Of a DNA stretch of 45,993 nucleotides, positions 16,242 through 25,300 are shown in pieces. Below the pieces are notes generated by a model. That model saw nothing but the letters and a program-made list of their open reading frames with translations. It searched no databases and was not told the origin of the DNA. The position numbers and the translations under genes were made by a program. This DNA comes from an uncultured Bacteroidaceae bacterium (GTDB lineage: Bacteria; Bacteroidota; Bacteroidia; Bacteroidales; Bacteroidaceae): positions 1 to 45,993 of the forward strand of contig CAJOJD010000005.1 in assembly GCA_905234745.1 (NCBI GenBank), given 5' to 3'. The stretch's first letter is position 1; every line of letters begins with the position of its first letter.

Positions 16242-17465
16242 TTTCCTGATAAACTTGCGGGCAATAGGCCCTATAGGACGGACAGAAAGGAAACTGACCA
16301 CCAGAACGGTGACCAGTACCAGTATTATGTCCTGAATCTTTATGCTTACAGGGTAGGCGTCAACTATGAAGTTGCCGGCCGATCCCAGTGAGATGAATCC
16401 GTATTTCTGCTGCAGCAGGACTGCTATGACACCCAGTACCAGACCGGATACGGCGCCTATCAGGGAAATGAGCACGCCGTTTATGATAAAGATTCTCTCA
16501 ATGGTCCTGCTCTCGGCACCCATGCTCTCAAGCAGACCCGCATCCTGCTGTTTCTCAACCATGAGCATTATCAGTGAACCTATGATGTTGAAACATGCTA
16601 TCAGAAGGATGAATGTCAGGAACAGATAGGAGATGAACTTCTCCATCTTGAATACCTTGAATACGTCCTGCTGCTGGTGGAGACGGTCCTGAACCTTGAA
16701 GTCAGGTCCCAGCAGAGACTCCAGTTCCCTTATGGCCTTGCGGACAGACGTGCCCTCCTTTGTCCTGATCTCCAGGGCCGATGCCTCACCGGTGCGGTCG
16801 GTCAGCTGCTGTGCCAGATCAAGTGAAATGATCACGTAGTTATCGTCATATTTCTCCTGTTCAACGCAGAATACGACTCCCGGAGAGTAGATGCTTGCCT
16901 GATTGAAAGAGACGGTGGGATCGACAAGACTTACACTTCCCTGTTTCTTGGGAACATATAGTCTGAGAGGGTAGGCCGGTTTCATTCCGCAGTTCATGGT
17001 TCCCATAAGACCTATACCCATGATGGCATAGTGGCATACCTCATCCTCAAGCATGTAGATGCCGTTTCCTTTGAGCAGATTCTCTATGCCTACCAGGTCA
17101 TGGTAACTGTCATCGACACCCTTTATCATGGTTATCTGCTGCTTGCTCTTATAACTTATCAGAGCCTGCTCCTCGAGTGTGAATGAGTAGACATCAATGA
17201 AATCCTGTTCCAGAGCCTTGCCGATGCGCTCATCGTCCATACTGAAAAACTTGCGGTTTGCGGATACCACCTTGAGTTCGGGATCAAAATCCCTGAACAG
17301 TGATTCTACAAGTTCATGGAATCCGTTGAATACCGATAGCGTGCAGATCAGGGCGAACGAGGCAAGCATGATTCCGGCCACCGATATGGCGGATATCACG
17401 TTGATTACGTTGTGGCTCTTCTTTGCAAAGAGGTAACGGCGGGCTATGAAGAACGGAAAATTCAC
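16227..17465 (-). CDS. LolC/FtsX-family ABC transporter permease
   Basis: This 412-residue inner-membrane protein starts with FPFFIARRYLFAKKSHNVIN, the MacB/LolC family opening. The first membrane helix is at about 20-48. A large periplasmic domain follows, and three helices lie in the C-terminal third (YLFLTFILLIACFNIIGSLI, then IFIINGVLISLIGAVSGLVL, then IIILVLVTVLVVSFLSVRPI-like). The family releases lipoproteins to LolA or moves other substrates with an ATPase partner, not encoded nearby. Lipoprotein export is the best guess. It overlaps rbfA by 4 nt. Confidence 0.88.
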   Translation of the reverse strand: MNFPFFIARRYLFAKKSHNVINVISAISVAGIMLASFALICTLSVFNGFHELVESLFRDFDPELKVVSANRKFFSMDDERIGKALEQDFIDVYSFTLEEQALISYKSKQQITMIKGVDDSYHDLVGIENLLKGNGIYMLEDEVCHYAIMGIGLMGTMNCGMKPAYPLRLYVPKKQGSVSLVDPTVSFNQASIYSPGVVFCVEQEKYDDNYVIISLDLAQQLTDRTGEASALEIRTKEGTSVRKAIRELESLLGPDFKVQDRLHQQQDVFKVFKMEKFISYLFLTFILLIACFNIIGSLIMLMVEKQQDAGLLESMGAESRTIERIFIINGVLISLIGAVSGLVLGVIAVLLQQKYGFISLGSAGNFIVDAYPVSIKIQDIILVLVTVLVVSFLSVRPIGPIARKFIRKSESD

Positions 17466-17797
17466 TTTTTGAGCAGTTCGTCTATGTGGGCCATGTAATC
17501 TATGGTCTTGTCAAGGAAGAAACGCAGTTCCGGAATGATGCGGAGCTGATGTCTTACCCTCTGACCGAAATCGTATCTTATATCCTTTACGTTGGCGTTG
17601 ATGTTCTTTACCGTTTCCTCGCCCTTCTCTGAGGGGAAGATGCTCAGATAAACGCTGGCAATGCTAAGGTCGCTGCTCACCTTTACCTCACTGACGGTAA
17701 TCATCAGGCCCTTGGTAAGCTTGGTCTGATAAAGGAACAACTCGCTGAGCTCTTTCTGTATCAGACGTGAGATTTTCTGTTGTCTTGTGCTATCCAT
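17462..17797 (-). CDS. rbfA: 30S ribosome-binding factor RbfA
   Basis: This 111-residue single-domain protein binds the 30S subunit during late maturation and cold adaptation. The N-terminal RQQKISRLIQKELSELF helix and the KH-like core are characteristic (VSEVKVSSDLSIASVYLSIF, then VRHQLRIIPELRFFLDKTID). It is co-transcribed between the O-methyltransferase (5 nt upstream) and the permease (4-nt overlap). Confidence 0.93.
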   Translation of the reverse strand: MDSTRQQKISRLIQKELSELFLYQTKLTKGLMITVSEVKVSSDLSIASVYLSIFPSEKGEETVKNINANVKDIRYDFGQRVRHQLRIIPELRFFLDKTIDYMAHIDELLKK

Positions 17798-17802
17798 ATG
17801 TC

Positions 17803-18468
17803 TTATTTCTTTCTTATTATCGTGAGTCCGTCCCTGATGGGTATCATAGCCACCTCAACGCGGTCATCGGCTTTGACCATATCGTTGAATTTCCTGACTG
17901 CTATGGTCTGGGGGTCGGAATCATATTCACTGTCCACTACATGGCCGTCCCAAAGGGTGTTGTCGGCTATCATGTATCCGCCGGGTCTGAGATAATCCAG
18001 AAGGACGTCATAATAATCGGGGTACTCCCTCTTTTCTCCATCCAGGAATATCATGTCAAACTTCAGGCCCAACTGAGGAACCACCTTGAGAGCGTCGCCT
18101 ATATGAAGGCGGATACGGTCCGAATATGGAGATTCCCTGAAACCTTTCATGATAAAATCCTCCAATTCATCGTCAATTTCGACCGTATGAACGATGCCTC
18201 CTTCCGGGAGTCCCTCGGCCATACATAACGTGGCGTAACCGGTAAAAGTGCCTACTTCCAGGATGAGTTGCGGCCGGATCATGGTGACCAGCATCTTCAA
18301 CAGGCGCCCCTGTATGTGACCCGATGCCATTCTGGGGTTGAGCATCCTGAGGTTGGTCTCACGGTACAGGTCTCTCAACAGAGAACTTTCAGCTCCGATA
18401 TGGGCAGAGATGTACTCTTCCAGGAGGTCTTCGCCCGTATAACCGATTCCTTGTCCCGATGTAGCCAT
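17803..18468 (-). CDS. Family 3 O-methyltransferase (caffeoyl-CoA OMT-like/TrmR-like)
   Basis: This 221-residue SAM methyltransferase has motif I LILEVGTFTGYATLCMAEGL, the acidic VHTVEIDDEL, and the metal-binding region FDMIFLDGEKREYPDYYD followed by YMIADNTLWDG. This is the layout of cation-dependent O-methyltransferases. Bacterial members include the tRNA methyltransferase TrmR, and the neighbouring rbfA makes an RNA substrate plausible but unproven. It is first in a three-gene operon, with a -7 box at 18486-18493. Confidence 0.87.
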   Translation of the reverse strand: MATSGQGIGYTGEDLLEEYISAHIGAESSLLRDLYRETNLRMLNPRMASGHIQGRLLKMLVTMIRPQLILEVGTFTGYATLCMAEGLPEGGIVHTVEIDDELEDFIMKGFRESPYSDRIRLHIGDALKVVPQLGLKFDMIFLDGEKREYPDYYDVLLDYLRPGGYMIADNTLWDGHVVDSEYDSDPQTIAVRKFNDMVKADDRVEVAMIPIRDGLTIIRKK

Positions 18469-18475
18469 AATTTGT

Positions 18476-18483
18476 TATCTTTG
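18476..18483 (+). promoter_or_regulatory. -7 box for xerD
   Basis: TATCTTTG matches TAnnTTTG, 28 nt before the xerD ATG. CTTG about 22 nt upstream is a weak -33 box. It abuts the opposing -7 box at 18486-18493. Confidence 0.55.
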
Positions 18484-18485
18484 TG

Positions 18486-18493
18486 CAAAGTTA
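18486..18493 (-). promoter_or_regulatory. -7 box for the O-methyltransferase - rbfA - permease operon
   Basis: On the minus strand TAACTTTG matches TAnnTTTG. TTTC about 20 nt upstream is a one-mismatch -33 box. It is two bases from the plus-strand -7 box of xerD, and the two read toward each other. Confidence 0.55.
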
Positions 18494-18511
18494 ATCGGTT
18501 TTTCTGACAAT

Positions 18512-19402
18512 ATGAAACCAATGCTTAATCGTTACCGCCAGTATCTGCTGCTTGAGAAATCTCTTTCTCCCAATACGCTCGAGGCGTATATGGACGATGC
18601 CGGTAAACTTTTGGGCTATTTGGAAGAGTGTGGTCTTGAGATAGAAACCGTTACCCTTGATGACCTGCACGGTTTTGCCGCTGCAATGGGTGATCTGGGC
18701 ATAGCTCCCAGGTCACAGGCCCGTATCATATCGGGCATAAAGTCCCTTTTCAAGTTTCTCTGTCTGGACGGTTTCCGCCAGGACGACCCCAGCGAACTGC
18801 TCGAAGCCCCCAAGATAGGACGCCACCTGCCCGACGTGCTGTCTGTCCAGGAGATAGACGCCATAATAAGCCAGATAAACCTTGCCACCCCCGAAGGACA
18901 GCGCAACAAAGCCATGATCGAGACCATGTACAGTTGCGGACTGCGCGTATCGGAACTCTGTTCACTGAGGATGGAGGACCTTTTCCTGGATGAAGGGTTC
19001 ATACGGGTTATGGGAAAAGGCAGCAAGGAGAGGCTGGTTCCAATTTCAGGAAGGGCCGTAAAAGAGATAAAGCTGTATCTGACGGACCGATGCCATATCG
19101 ATATCAAACCGGGTGCCGAGCCGTATCTTTTCCTGAGTCTGAGACGCGGACGTCCGCTGTCCCGGGTGATGGTGTTTGACATCGTAAAGAATCTCACGGC
19201 AATGGCCGGAATTAACAAAACGGTAAGTCCGCACACTTTCCGTCACTCGTTTGCAACCCATCTTCTGGAAGGCGGTGCCAATCTGAGGGCCATCCAGTGC
19301 ATGTTGGGACATGAGAAAATCTCTACCACCGAGATATACACGCACATAGACAGAAGCCGTTTACGCGAGGAAATTGTGTCGCATCATCCCAGAAATTTGT
19401 GA
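18512..19402 (+). CDS. xerD: Site-specific tyrosine recombinase XerD
   Basis: This 296-residue recombinase resolves chromosome dimers at dif together with XerC and FtsK. The N-terminal SAM-like DNA-binding domain (LLLEKSLSPNTLEAYMDD) spans about 1-90. The catalytic domain has the full set: Arg145 in CGLRVSEL, Lys169 in GKGSKERLVP, His241 and Arg244 in HTFRHSFATHLL, His267 in LGHEKISTTEIYTH and nucleophile Tyr276. Length and motifs fit the housekeeping Xer type rather than an integrase of a mobile element. XerD rather than XerC is the likelier name but is not certain. Confidence 0.9.
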   Translation: MKPMLNRYRQYLLLEKSLSPNTLEAYMDDAGKLLGYLEECGLEIETVTLDDLHGFAAAMGDLGIAPRSQARIISGIKSLFKFLCLDGFRQDDPSELLEAPKIGRHLPDVLSVQEIDAIISQINLATPEGQRNKAMIETMYSCGLRVSELCSLRMEDLFLDEGFIRVMGKGSKERLVPISGRAVKEIKLYLTDRCHIDIKPGAEPYLFLSLRRGRPLSRVMVFDIVKNLTAMAGINKTVSPHTFRHSFATHLLEGGANLRAIQCMLGHEKISTTEIYTHIDRSRLREEIVSHHPRNL

Positions 19403-19471
19403 TTTTTTTTCATTTTATTCGGTTTTTTTGACAAAAACACCTCTTTTTATTAAAAATATTGGGTGTAGACC

Positions 19472-19501
19472 ATTGTATGTGTCATTCTTTTTGTAGTTTT
19501 G
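19472..19501 (+). promoter_or_regulatory. Bacteroidota-type promoter for the OmpA/TPR lipoprotein
   Basis: ATTG (19472-19475), an 18-nt spacer and TAGTTTTG (19494-19501) lie in a very AT-rich region, leaving a leader of about 48 nt. The strong codon bias of the gene fits a strong promoter. Confidence 0.65.
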
Positions 19502-19555
19502 CGCTTGTATGCACTATAGGCAAAAATGTTTAACCAACAATTAATAACAAAAACT

Positions 19556-21241
19556 ATGTCTAAATCAAGTCGTTTTGCGCTTTTCTGCGCAGGTGTCCTG
19601 ATGCTTGCAAGCTGCAAGAACTTCCAGGTTAAAGAAGAGTATTTTGTAGTAAATCCTAATCCCCTTGAAGTACAGGGTGGTGAGGTTAACTACACCGTAA
19701 CCGGTACATTCCCCGAGAAGACTTTCATCAAGAAGGTTGTCTGCACCGCTACTCCCGAGCTCCGTTGGGAAGGTGGTTCCGTTCAGGGTGAGCCTGTAAC
19801 TCTCCAGGGTGAGAAGATTACCGGTAACAACCAGGTTATCGAGTGGAAGGAAGGTGGTACATTCACCTACAACGGCAACTTCAAGTATCAGCCCGAGATG
19901 GCTAAGTCAGAGCTCTGGGTTGTATTCGAGGCTACCAAGAAGGGCAAACCCATTGAAGTTGAGCCCGTTAAGATCGCTGACGGTGTAATCGCAACTGCCG
20001 AGCTTTATGCCGAGACCGCTAAGGGTGCCAACACCGCAGGTTCTAAGGATGCTTTCCAGCGCATCATCAAGGAGACTCAGGATGCTAACATCATGTTCGT
20101 TATCCAGCAGGCTAACGTACGTTCATCAGAGACCAACAGCGATGCTGTCAAGGCTTTGAAGGAGTCTTTGAAGAACTTTGCCGCCGACACCAAGAACTAT
20201 GCTATCGACAACCTCGAGATTTCAGCATATGCTTCACCTGATGGTGGTTTCAAGCTGAATGACAAGCTGGCTGCCCAGCGTGAGAAGAACGCTGCCAACT
20301 ATGCTAAGAACGAGATCAAGAAGGCTAAGGCTGATGCAGCCATAGAGTCAAAGTATACCGCTCAGGACTGGGACGGTTTCAAGGAACTCGTAGAGAAGTC
20401 AAATCTCCAGGACAAGGATCTGATCATCCGCGTTCTTTCAATGTATGATGATCCCGAGAAGCGTGAGGCCGAGATCAAGAACCTCTCAGCTGTTTACAAG
20501 GATCTTGCTGCCGACATTCTTCCCCAGTTGCGTCGTGCCCGCATGACTCTGAACTATCAGATCATCGGCCGTTCAGACGAGGAGATCCAGGAGGCTTACA
20601 AGACCGATGCTTCTGTTCTGAGCGTTGAGGAGCTGCTTTACGCTGCTACCCTGACTGAGGACAAGGCTGAGAAGAAGGCTATCTACACCACCGCTTCACA
20701 GAACTATCCTAACGACTACCGTGCATTCAACAACCTCGGTGAGATAGCATTCAAGGATGGTGACCTGGCAACTGCAGAGGCTAACTACAAGAAGGCTCTC
20801 GCTATCAAGGCTGACGCTCCTGAGGTTAACACCAACATGGGTCTGCTCTGCCTTGCACAGAACAAGCCTGCTGATGCTCAGACCTACTTCGCTAAGGGTG
20901 GCCAGAGCACTGAGAACAACGAGGCTCTTGGTAACATGTACATCGCACAGGGTCAGTACGAGCGCGCTCTGACTGCTCTTAAGGGCAGCAACACCAACGG
21001 TGAGGCTCTTGCAATGATCATGACTAAGGATTACGCTGGTGCCCAGAAGGTTCTTGCAGCTGTTAAGAATCCGGATGCCAACACCGCTTACCTGGCTGCT
21101 GTAGCTGCTGCTCGTACCAACGATGCTGCTGGCGTAGCTCAGAACCTGAAGAAGGCCGTTAGCCTTGATGCTTCACTCAAGGAGAAGGCACAGAAGGATC
21201 TGGAGTTCGCTAAGTTCCAGGATGCTGTAAACGCTCTCTGA
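19556..21241 (+). CDS. OmpA-like/TPR lipoprotein
   Basis: This 561-residue protein starts at 19556 (MSKSSRFALF), which gives a proper lipobox (VLMLAS then C20). An upstream in-frame ATG would bury the signal peptide. The N-terminal region (about 25-150) is beta-rich. At about 220-250, LEISAYASPDGGFKLNDKLA followed by QREKNAANY resembles the peptidoglycan-binding NxxLSxxRA segment of OmpA domains, here interrupted by an insertion. The C-terminal part (about 365-555) contains TPR units (FNNLGEIAFKDGDLATAEAN and similar). Codon use is strongly biased (GCT, AAG, GGT), suggesting an abundant envelope protein. The exact role is unknown. dprA follows after 35 nt without a terminator. Confidence 0.75.
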   Translation: MSKSSRFALFCAGVLMLASCKNFQVKEEYFVVNPNPLEVQGGEVNYTVTGTFPEKTFIKKVVCTATPELRWEGGSVQGEPVTLQGEKITGNNQVIEWKEGGTFTYNGNFKYQPEMAKSELWVVFEATKKGKPIEVEPVKIADGVIATAELYAETAKGANTAGSKDAFQRIIKETQDANIMFVIQQANVRSSETNSDAVKALKESLKNFAADTKNYAIDNLEISAYASPDGGFKLNDKLAAQREKNAANYAKNEIKKAKADAAIESKYTAQDWDGFKELVEKSNLQDKDLIIRVLSMYDDPEKREAEIKNLSAVYKDLAADILPQLRRARMTLNYQIIGRSDEEIQEAYKTDASVLSVEELLYAATLTEDKAEKKAIYTTASQNYPNDYRAFNNLGEIAFKDGDLATAEANYKKALAIKADAPEVNTNMGLLCLAQNKPADAQTYFAKGGQSTENNEALGNMYIAQGQYERALTALKGSNTNGEALAMIMTKDYAGAQKVLAAVKNPDANTAYLAAVAAARTNDAAGVAQNLKKAVSLDASLKEKAQKDLEFAKFQDAVNAL

Positions 21242-21276
21242 TTATAGAAGAACAATAAAAATTTTCGCGTGAACAA

Positions 21277-22389
21277 ATGCCGGAAGATGAACTGACGGCG
21301 CTGCTCACTCTAAACAGAATAGACGGACTGGGATGTACAGGTGCCAAATTCCTGTATGAACAGTTAGGCAGCGCGCAGGAGATCTTCAGGAATCGCGAAC
21401 ATCTTAAAGAAATCATACCTGGAACCAGCACACAGACGATTGATGCGTTGTGTGGTTCCAGGTATGATTCTTTTATCCGTGAAGAACTTGCTTTTATTGA
21501 AAAACACGGAATTAGATGCGTCACAATCGCTGATTCTGATTATCCTGCACGTTTGTTGGACTGCCATGATGCTCCCCTTGTTTTGTTTTCATTGGGTAAC
21601 GTCAATTACAATGCGGCCCGTACGGTTGGCATTGTAGGTACACGTAAGGCTACCGATTATGGGCGCCGTATGTGTCATACCTTTGTTAAAGAGCTGCATG
21701 AACTGTGTCCTGACATTACCATTGTCAGCGGCCTGGCATACGGCATAGACATTGAATCCCATAAAGCCGCCCTTGAGGTGGGATTCCCCACAATTGGAGT
21801 GCTCGCCCACGGACTGGATATGATCTATCCGTCGGCCCACAGACCTGTAGCCAAACAGATGCTGTCAGATGGAGGTCTTGTGACTGAATTCATGTCAAGG
21901 ACAGCACCCCTTGGTCCGAATTTCGTACGCCGTAACCGTATCATTGCCGGGCTGTCCGATGCAGTGGTTGTGGTTGAGTCCGCAGCCAAGAGCGGATCGC
22001 TCATAACGGCCGAGATAGCGAACAGCTACAACCGTGAATGCTTTGCATTTCCCGGCAGCGTAGGTGATCCTTACTCGGTAGGATGCAACGAACTGATACG
22101 TGACAACAGGGCAAGCCTTATCACATCGGCTTTTGATATGGTAAACGCAATGAACTGGAATGACAGTGCGCGTAAGGGCTCGCCGGTTCAGAGGGAACTG
22201 TTCCCGGATTTGACCGATGAGGAGGAAAAAGTGTACGGCCGAATAAGACTAAAGGCACAGGGTGTACACATAAGCACGCTGATGACGGAACTCAACATTC
22301 CGTATCCGCATCTTTCAACGATACTTTTCAGTCTTGAGATGAAGGGTCTTATACAACAGGCACCGGGATCGCTGTGCAAGCCTTTATAG
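21277..22389 (+). CDS. dprA: DNA-processing protein DprA
   Basis: This 370-residue protein loads RecA on incoming single-stranded DNA during natural transformation. The Rossmann core carries VGIVGTRKATDYGRRM, IVSGLAYGIDIESHKAAL and FVRRNRIIAGLSDAVVVVES, the DprA/Smf hallmarks. An N-terminal helix-hairpin-like region (LNRIDGLGCTGAKFL) and a C-terminal winged-helix part (ISTLMTELNIPYPHLSTILF) flank it. A 17-bp perfect inverted repeat lies within codons about 45-65. The stop overlaps the convergent regulator gene by 6 nt. Confidence 0.95.
   Translation: MPEDELTALLTLNRIDGLGCTGAKFLYEQLGSAQEIFRNREHLKEIIPGTSTQTIDALCGSRYDSFIREELAFIEKHGIRCVTIADSDYPARLLDCHDAPLVLFSLGNVNYNAARTVGIVGTRKATDYGRRMCHTFVKELHELCPDITIVSGLAYGIDIESHKAALEVGFPTIGVLAHGLDMIYPSAHRPVAKQMLSDGGLVTEFMSRTAPLGPNFVRRNRIIAGLSDAVVVVESAAKSGSLITAEIANSYNRECFAFPGSVGDPYSVGCNELIRDNRASLITSAFDMVNAMNWNDSARKGSPVQRELFPDLTDEEEKVYGRIRLKAQGVHISTLMTELNIPYPHLSTILFSLEMKGLIQQAPGSLCKPL
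21411..21469. repeat. 17-bp perfect inverted repeat inside dprA
   Basis: AATCATACCTGGAACCA (21411-21427) is the exact reverse complement of TGGTTCCAGGTATGATT (21453-21469), with a 25-nt spacer that itself has CACA/TGTG pairing. Beyond the perfect arms, a one-base bulge allows further AAAG/CTTT pairing. It is fully coding. Confidence 0.9.
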
Positions 22390-25300
22390 CTTGCGCAGTG
22401 AATCCTTGTACTGTGAAGGTGTCATACCCGTTTCCTGCTTGAAAACGGTGCTGAAATACTGGCTCTCGGAGAATCCGGTCTCTTCGGCTATGATGCCTAC
22501 TGACTTGTTGGTCTTGGCGAGCATCTCCTTGGCCATGTCTATACGTATTCGGCGTATGTACTTGTTGGTCGATGCGCCTACCAGGTTGTTCATCTTATTG
22601 AACAGAGTGGTGCGTGACACATTCATGTGATCCACTACCATATCCACACCCAGCATAGTGTTGCTGATGTTCTCACGTATAAAGCGGTTCAGCTTGAGTA
22701 CGAACTGTTCATCGGCAGCACTGAATGTCTGATCCTCGGATATGGCAGTAAAGAATGATGTGGCGTACTGACGCTTGATCTCGTATCTGTTCTTGAGTTG
22801 ACTCCTTATGATCTTGTACAGCAGTTTGGAGTCAAACGGTTTGGGCAGGAACGAGTCGGCACCCATCTTGTATCCCATGTCCTGATTCTTGGGATCGCTT
22901 CGGGAGGTGAGCAGTATTACGGGGATACTACTTAATTCCAGATCGGTCTTGATGGTCTTACAGAGTTCGAAACCGTTCATACGCGGCATCATGATGTCAC
23001 TGACCACAACATTGGGCATGCGCTGGCGGATGAGGTCAAGAGCCTCTTTACCGTCGTGGGCTGTGTAGATTGTCTTGAAGAGCGTTGAATACTCATCCTT
23101 GATGAACTGCAGGATGTCATCCTGATCATCGACAATGAGCAGCGTCATACTCTTGGTGTCAAAGTTAACCTCGTCAGTCTGGACAGGCTCCTCTATGTTG
23201 CCGAAGTCAGTTGATTCGGCCATTGCAGGAACCTGAGGTTTGGCAGGAGCTGTGTGCAGCTTTTCTCCAAGATTGTCAGGTATCTCTATAGTGAATGTGG
23301 CACCGGGGCCGTCATTCTTTTCGGCCTTGATTGAGCCGTCAAGCAGTTCAATCATCAACTTGGCATGCGATAATCCCAATCCGTAGCCCGGAATATTCTC
23401 ATTCTCCCTGTAATAGCGTTTGAACAGTTCTTCGGGGCGGCAGGTAAATCCGCGGCCCTCATCATGAACCTTGATCCATACGGAGCCTTTACTGTGACCG
23501 GTGGTTACCGTAATGGTTCCGGTATCACTGTATTTGATGGCATTTGACATTATGTTGTTGAATGCCGTTTCCATCATATGAACATCCATATCTACCTTAC
23601 CCAGATTGGGCATCGGCTCAAACTGGGTTTTCAGCCCCTTGGCATAGCAGTCAATCTTGAAGTCCTCGATTATCTTGCCCAGCCACTCGTTCAAGTCTAT
23701 ATTTCCCAGGACTATGTCACTCTTGCTGATGTCAGTGGTTCCTTTGTCCAGAATGGTGTTGACCATCTCTGTCATCTTCTGAACCTGATTGAATATGCGC
23801 TCCAGACGGTCATAGTCAATTCCCTTTACAGCCTTCTCGTCAAGCATATCCTTTACGGGATTGTATATCAGGGACAGCGGTGTACGCAATTCGTGGGCCA
23901 GGTTGGAGAGCAGTGATATCTTGTCGTCCTTATGCTTGTTCTCCTGTGCGTTTATGGCGCGGTCCATATCTATCTGTTTAAGGCTTATGCCTATCTTGGA
24001 TATGGTGACGCTTATTGATATGATGATGGCTATGATAAGCAGGTAAGCAGGAACAGTCATAATGAACGGGCGTGCCACGTTGTATGAAAGAATCTCCTGC
24101 GGTTCACTCCATCCCTGGATTGTACGCTGGCTTACGGTGAGCGTGAACAGTCCGTGTGTGGATTTAGGAATGGAGAACTCGGTACTGGTGGTTATGGTCT
24201 GGGATACAGGATATGGACGGCCTTTCTTATGTAATTCATACTTGAGTGATACCGGTCTTGTGGGATCAAACTGGTCTATGGCGATATCCACATTCAGCAG
24301 TGAGTATTTGTTGGGTAAGCTCAGAGCCCTGTCCTGTCTGGCGCCGCTGCTTTCATGAATGGTGCCGTCAAGCACTATCTTGGTGAGTGAAACGGGGTAG
24401 GGGTTGCTGTTATAGCGTATGCTTACGTCGTCAGGATTGATGATAAGGATACCCGAGGTGTTGGGGAAGTAAACATATCCGCTTGCGGAGACAATCGAGA
24501 ATCCGGGCAGGAAATTGAGCATTGTACCGCAGTCTCTTCCGTAATAGGTAAAAGGCTCCTTGAAGTCTTTGTCATTAGTGTCAATCATGATCATGAAAGC
24601 TTTGTCGGTGGTGATCCAAAGATGGTCATGACGGTCTATTGACATAGACAGGAATACTCCATAGTCCTTGTTGTCCATGATCCTGGAGAGTTTGTTGGCT
24701 CTGGGATCATAGCTCAACACCTCATCGGGAGAGCAGGCCCATATTATGCCATGGGAGTCTTCGACAACATTTGAGATATCACTCTGGTCGTCTTCCTGAC
24801 TCTGGAATACAAGACGTGCCAGAAGAGTCCTGTAGTCAATCTCGTAAATGCATCCGTTGCATACAACCGTAGCGTGTGAAGGCTGTGCCTTGACATCGAC
24901 CACGACACCTCTGTTCTCCTCTCCGTTTTTCTGGAGCACTATCTCCCTGATCTCCCTGATGGCACGGCGGTATATGAGATGACGGCCGTTGCAGTTGAAC
25001 AGCATGATGTCACCGTCGGGGGTCGTTATGGTCTTAAGGTTGGTAAGTCTGGAGGATGATATGTTTATTCCGGCATCGGCCATGAATAGGGCGGGAGTTG
25101 TCCTGCCGGTTCTTTTGTTGAAAAGGAACAAGCCCTGTGAACGGTCGGTAATGAGCAGATTGTCGTTGTCAAAACTGCATATGCCCGATATTCTCATGCC
25201 CGATGTCGAAGGATACAGGGTCTGTTGCTCGGTTTCCTCGTTGAACCTGCTCAGACCGAATCCTGCCGAACCGAGCCATAAAGTACCGTCAGACTCCTGG

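Noticed and set aside
18512-19402. XerD as the integrase of a mobile element
   Set aside because: Length, motif set and core-gene context fit the housekeeping dimer-resolution enzyme, and no att-like repeats or cargo flank it.
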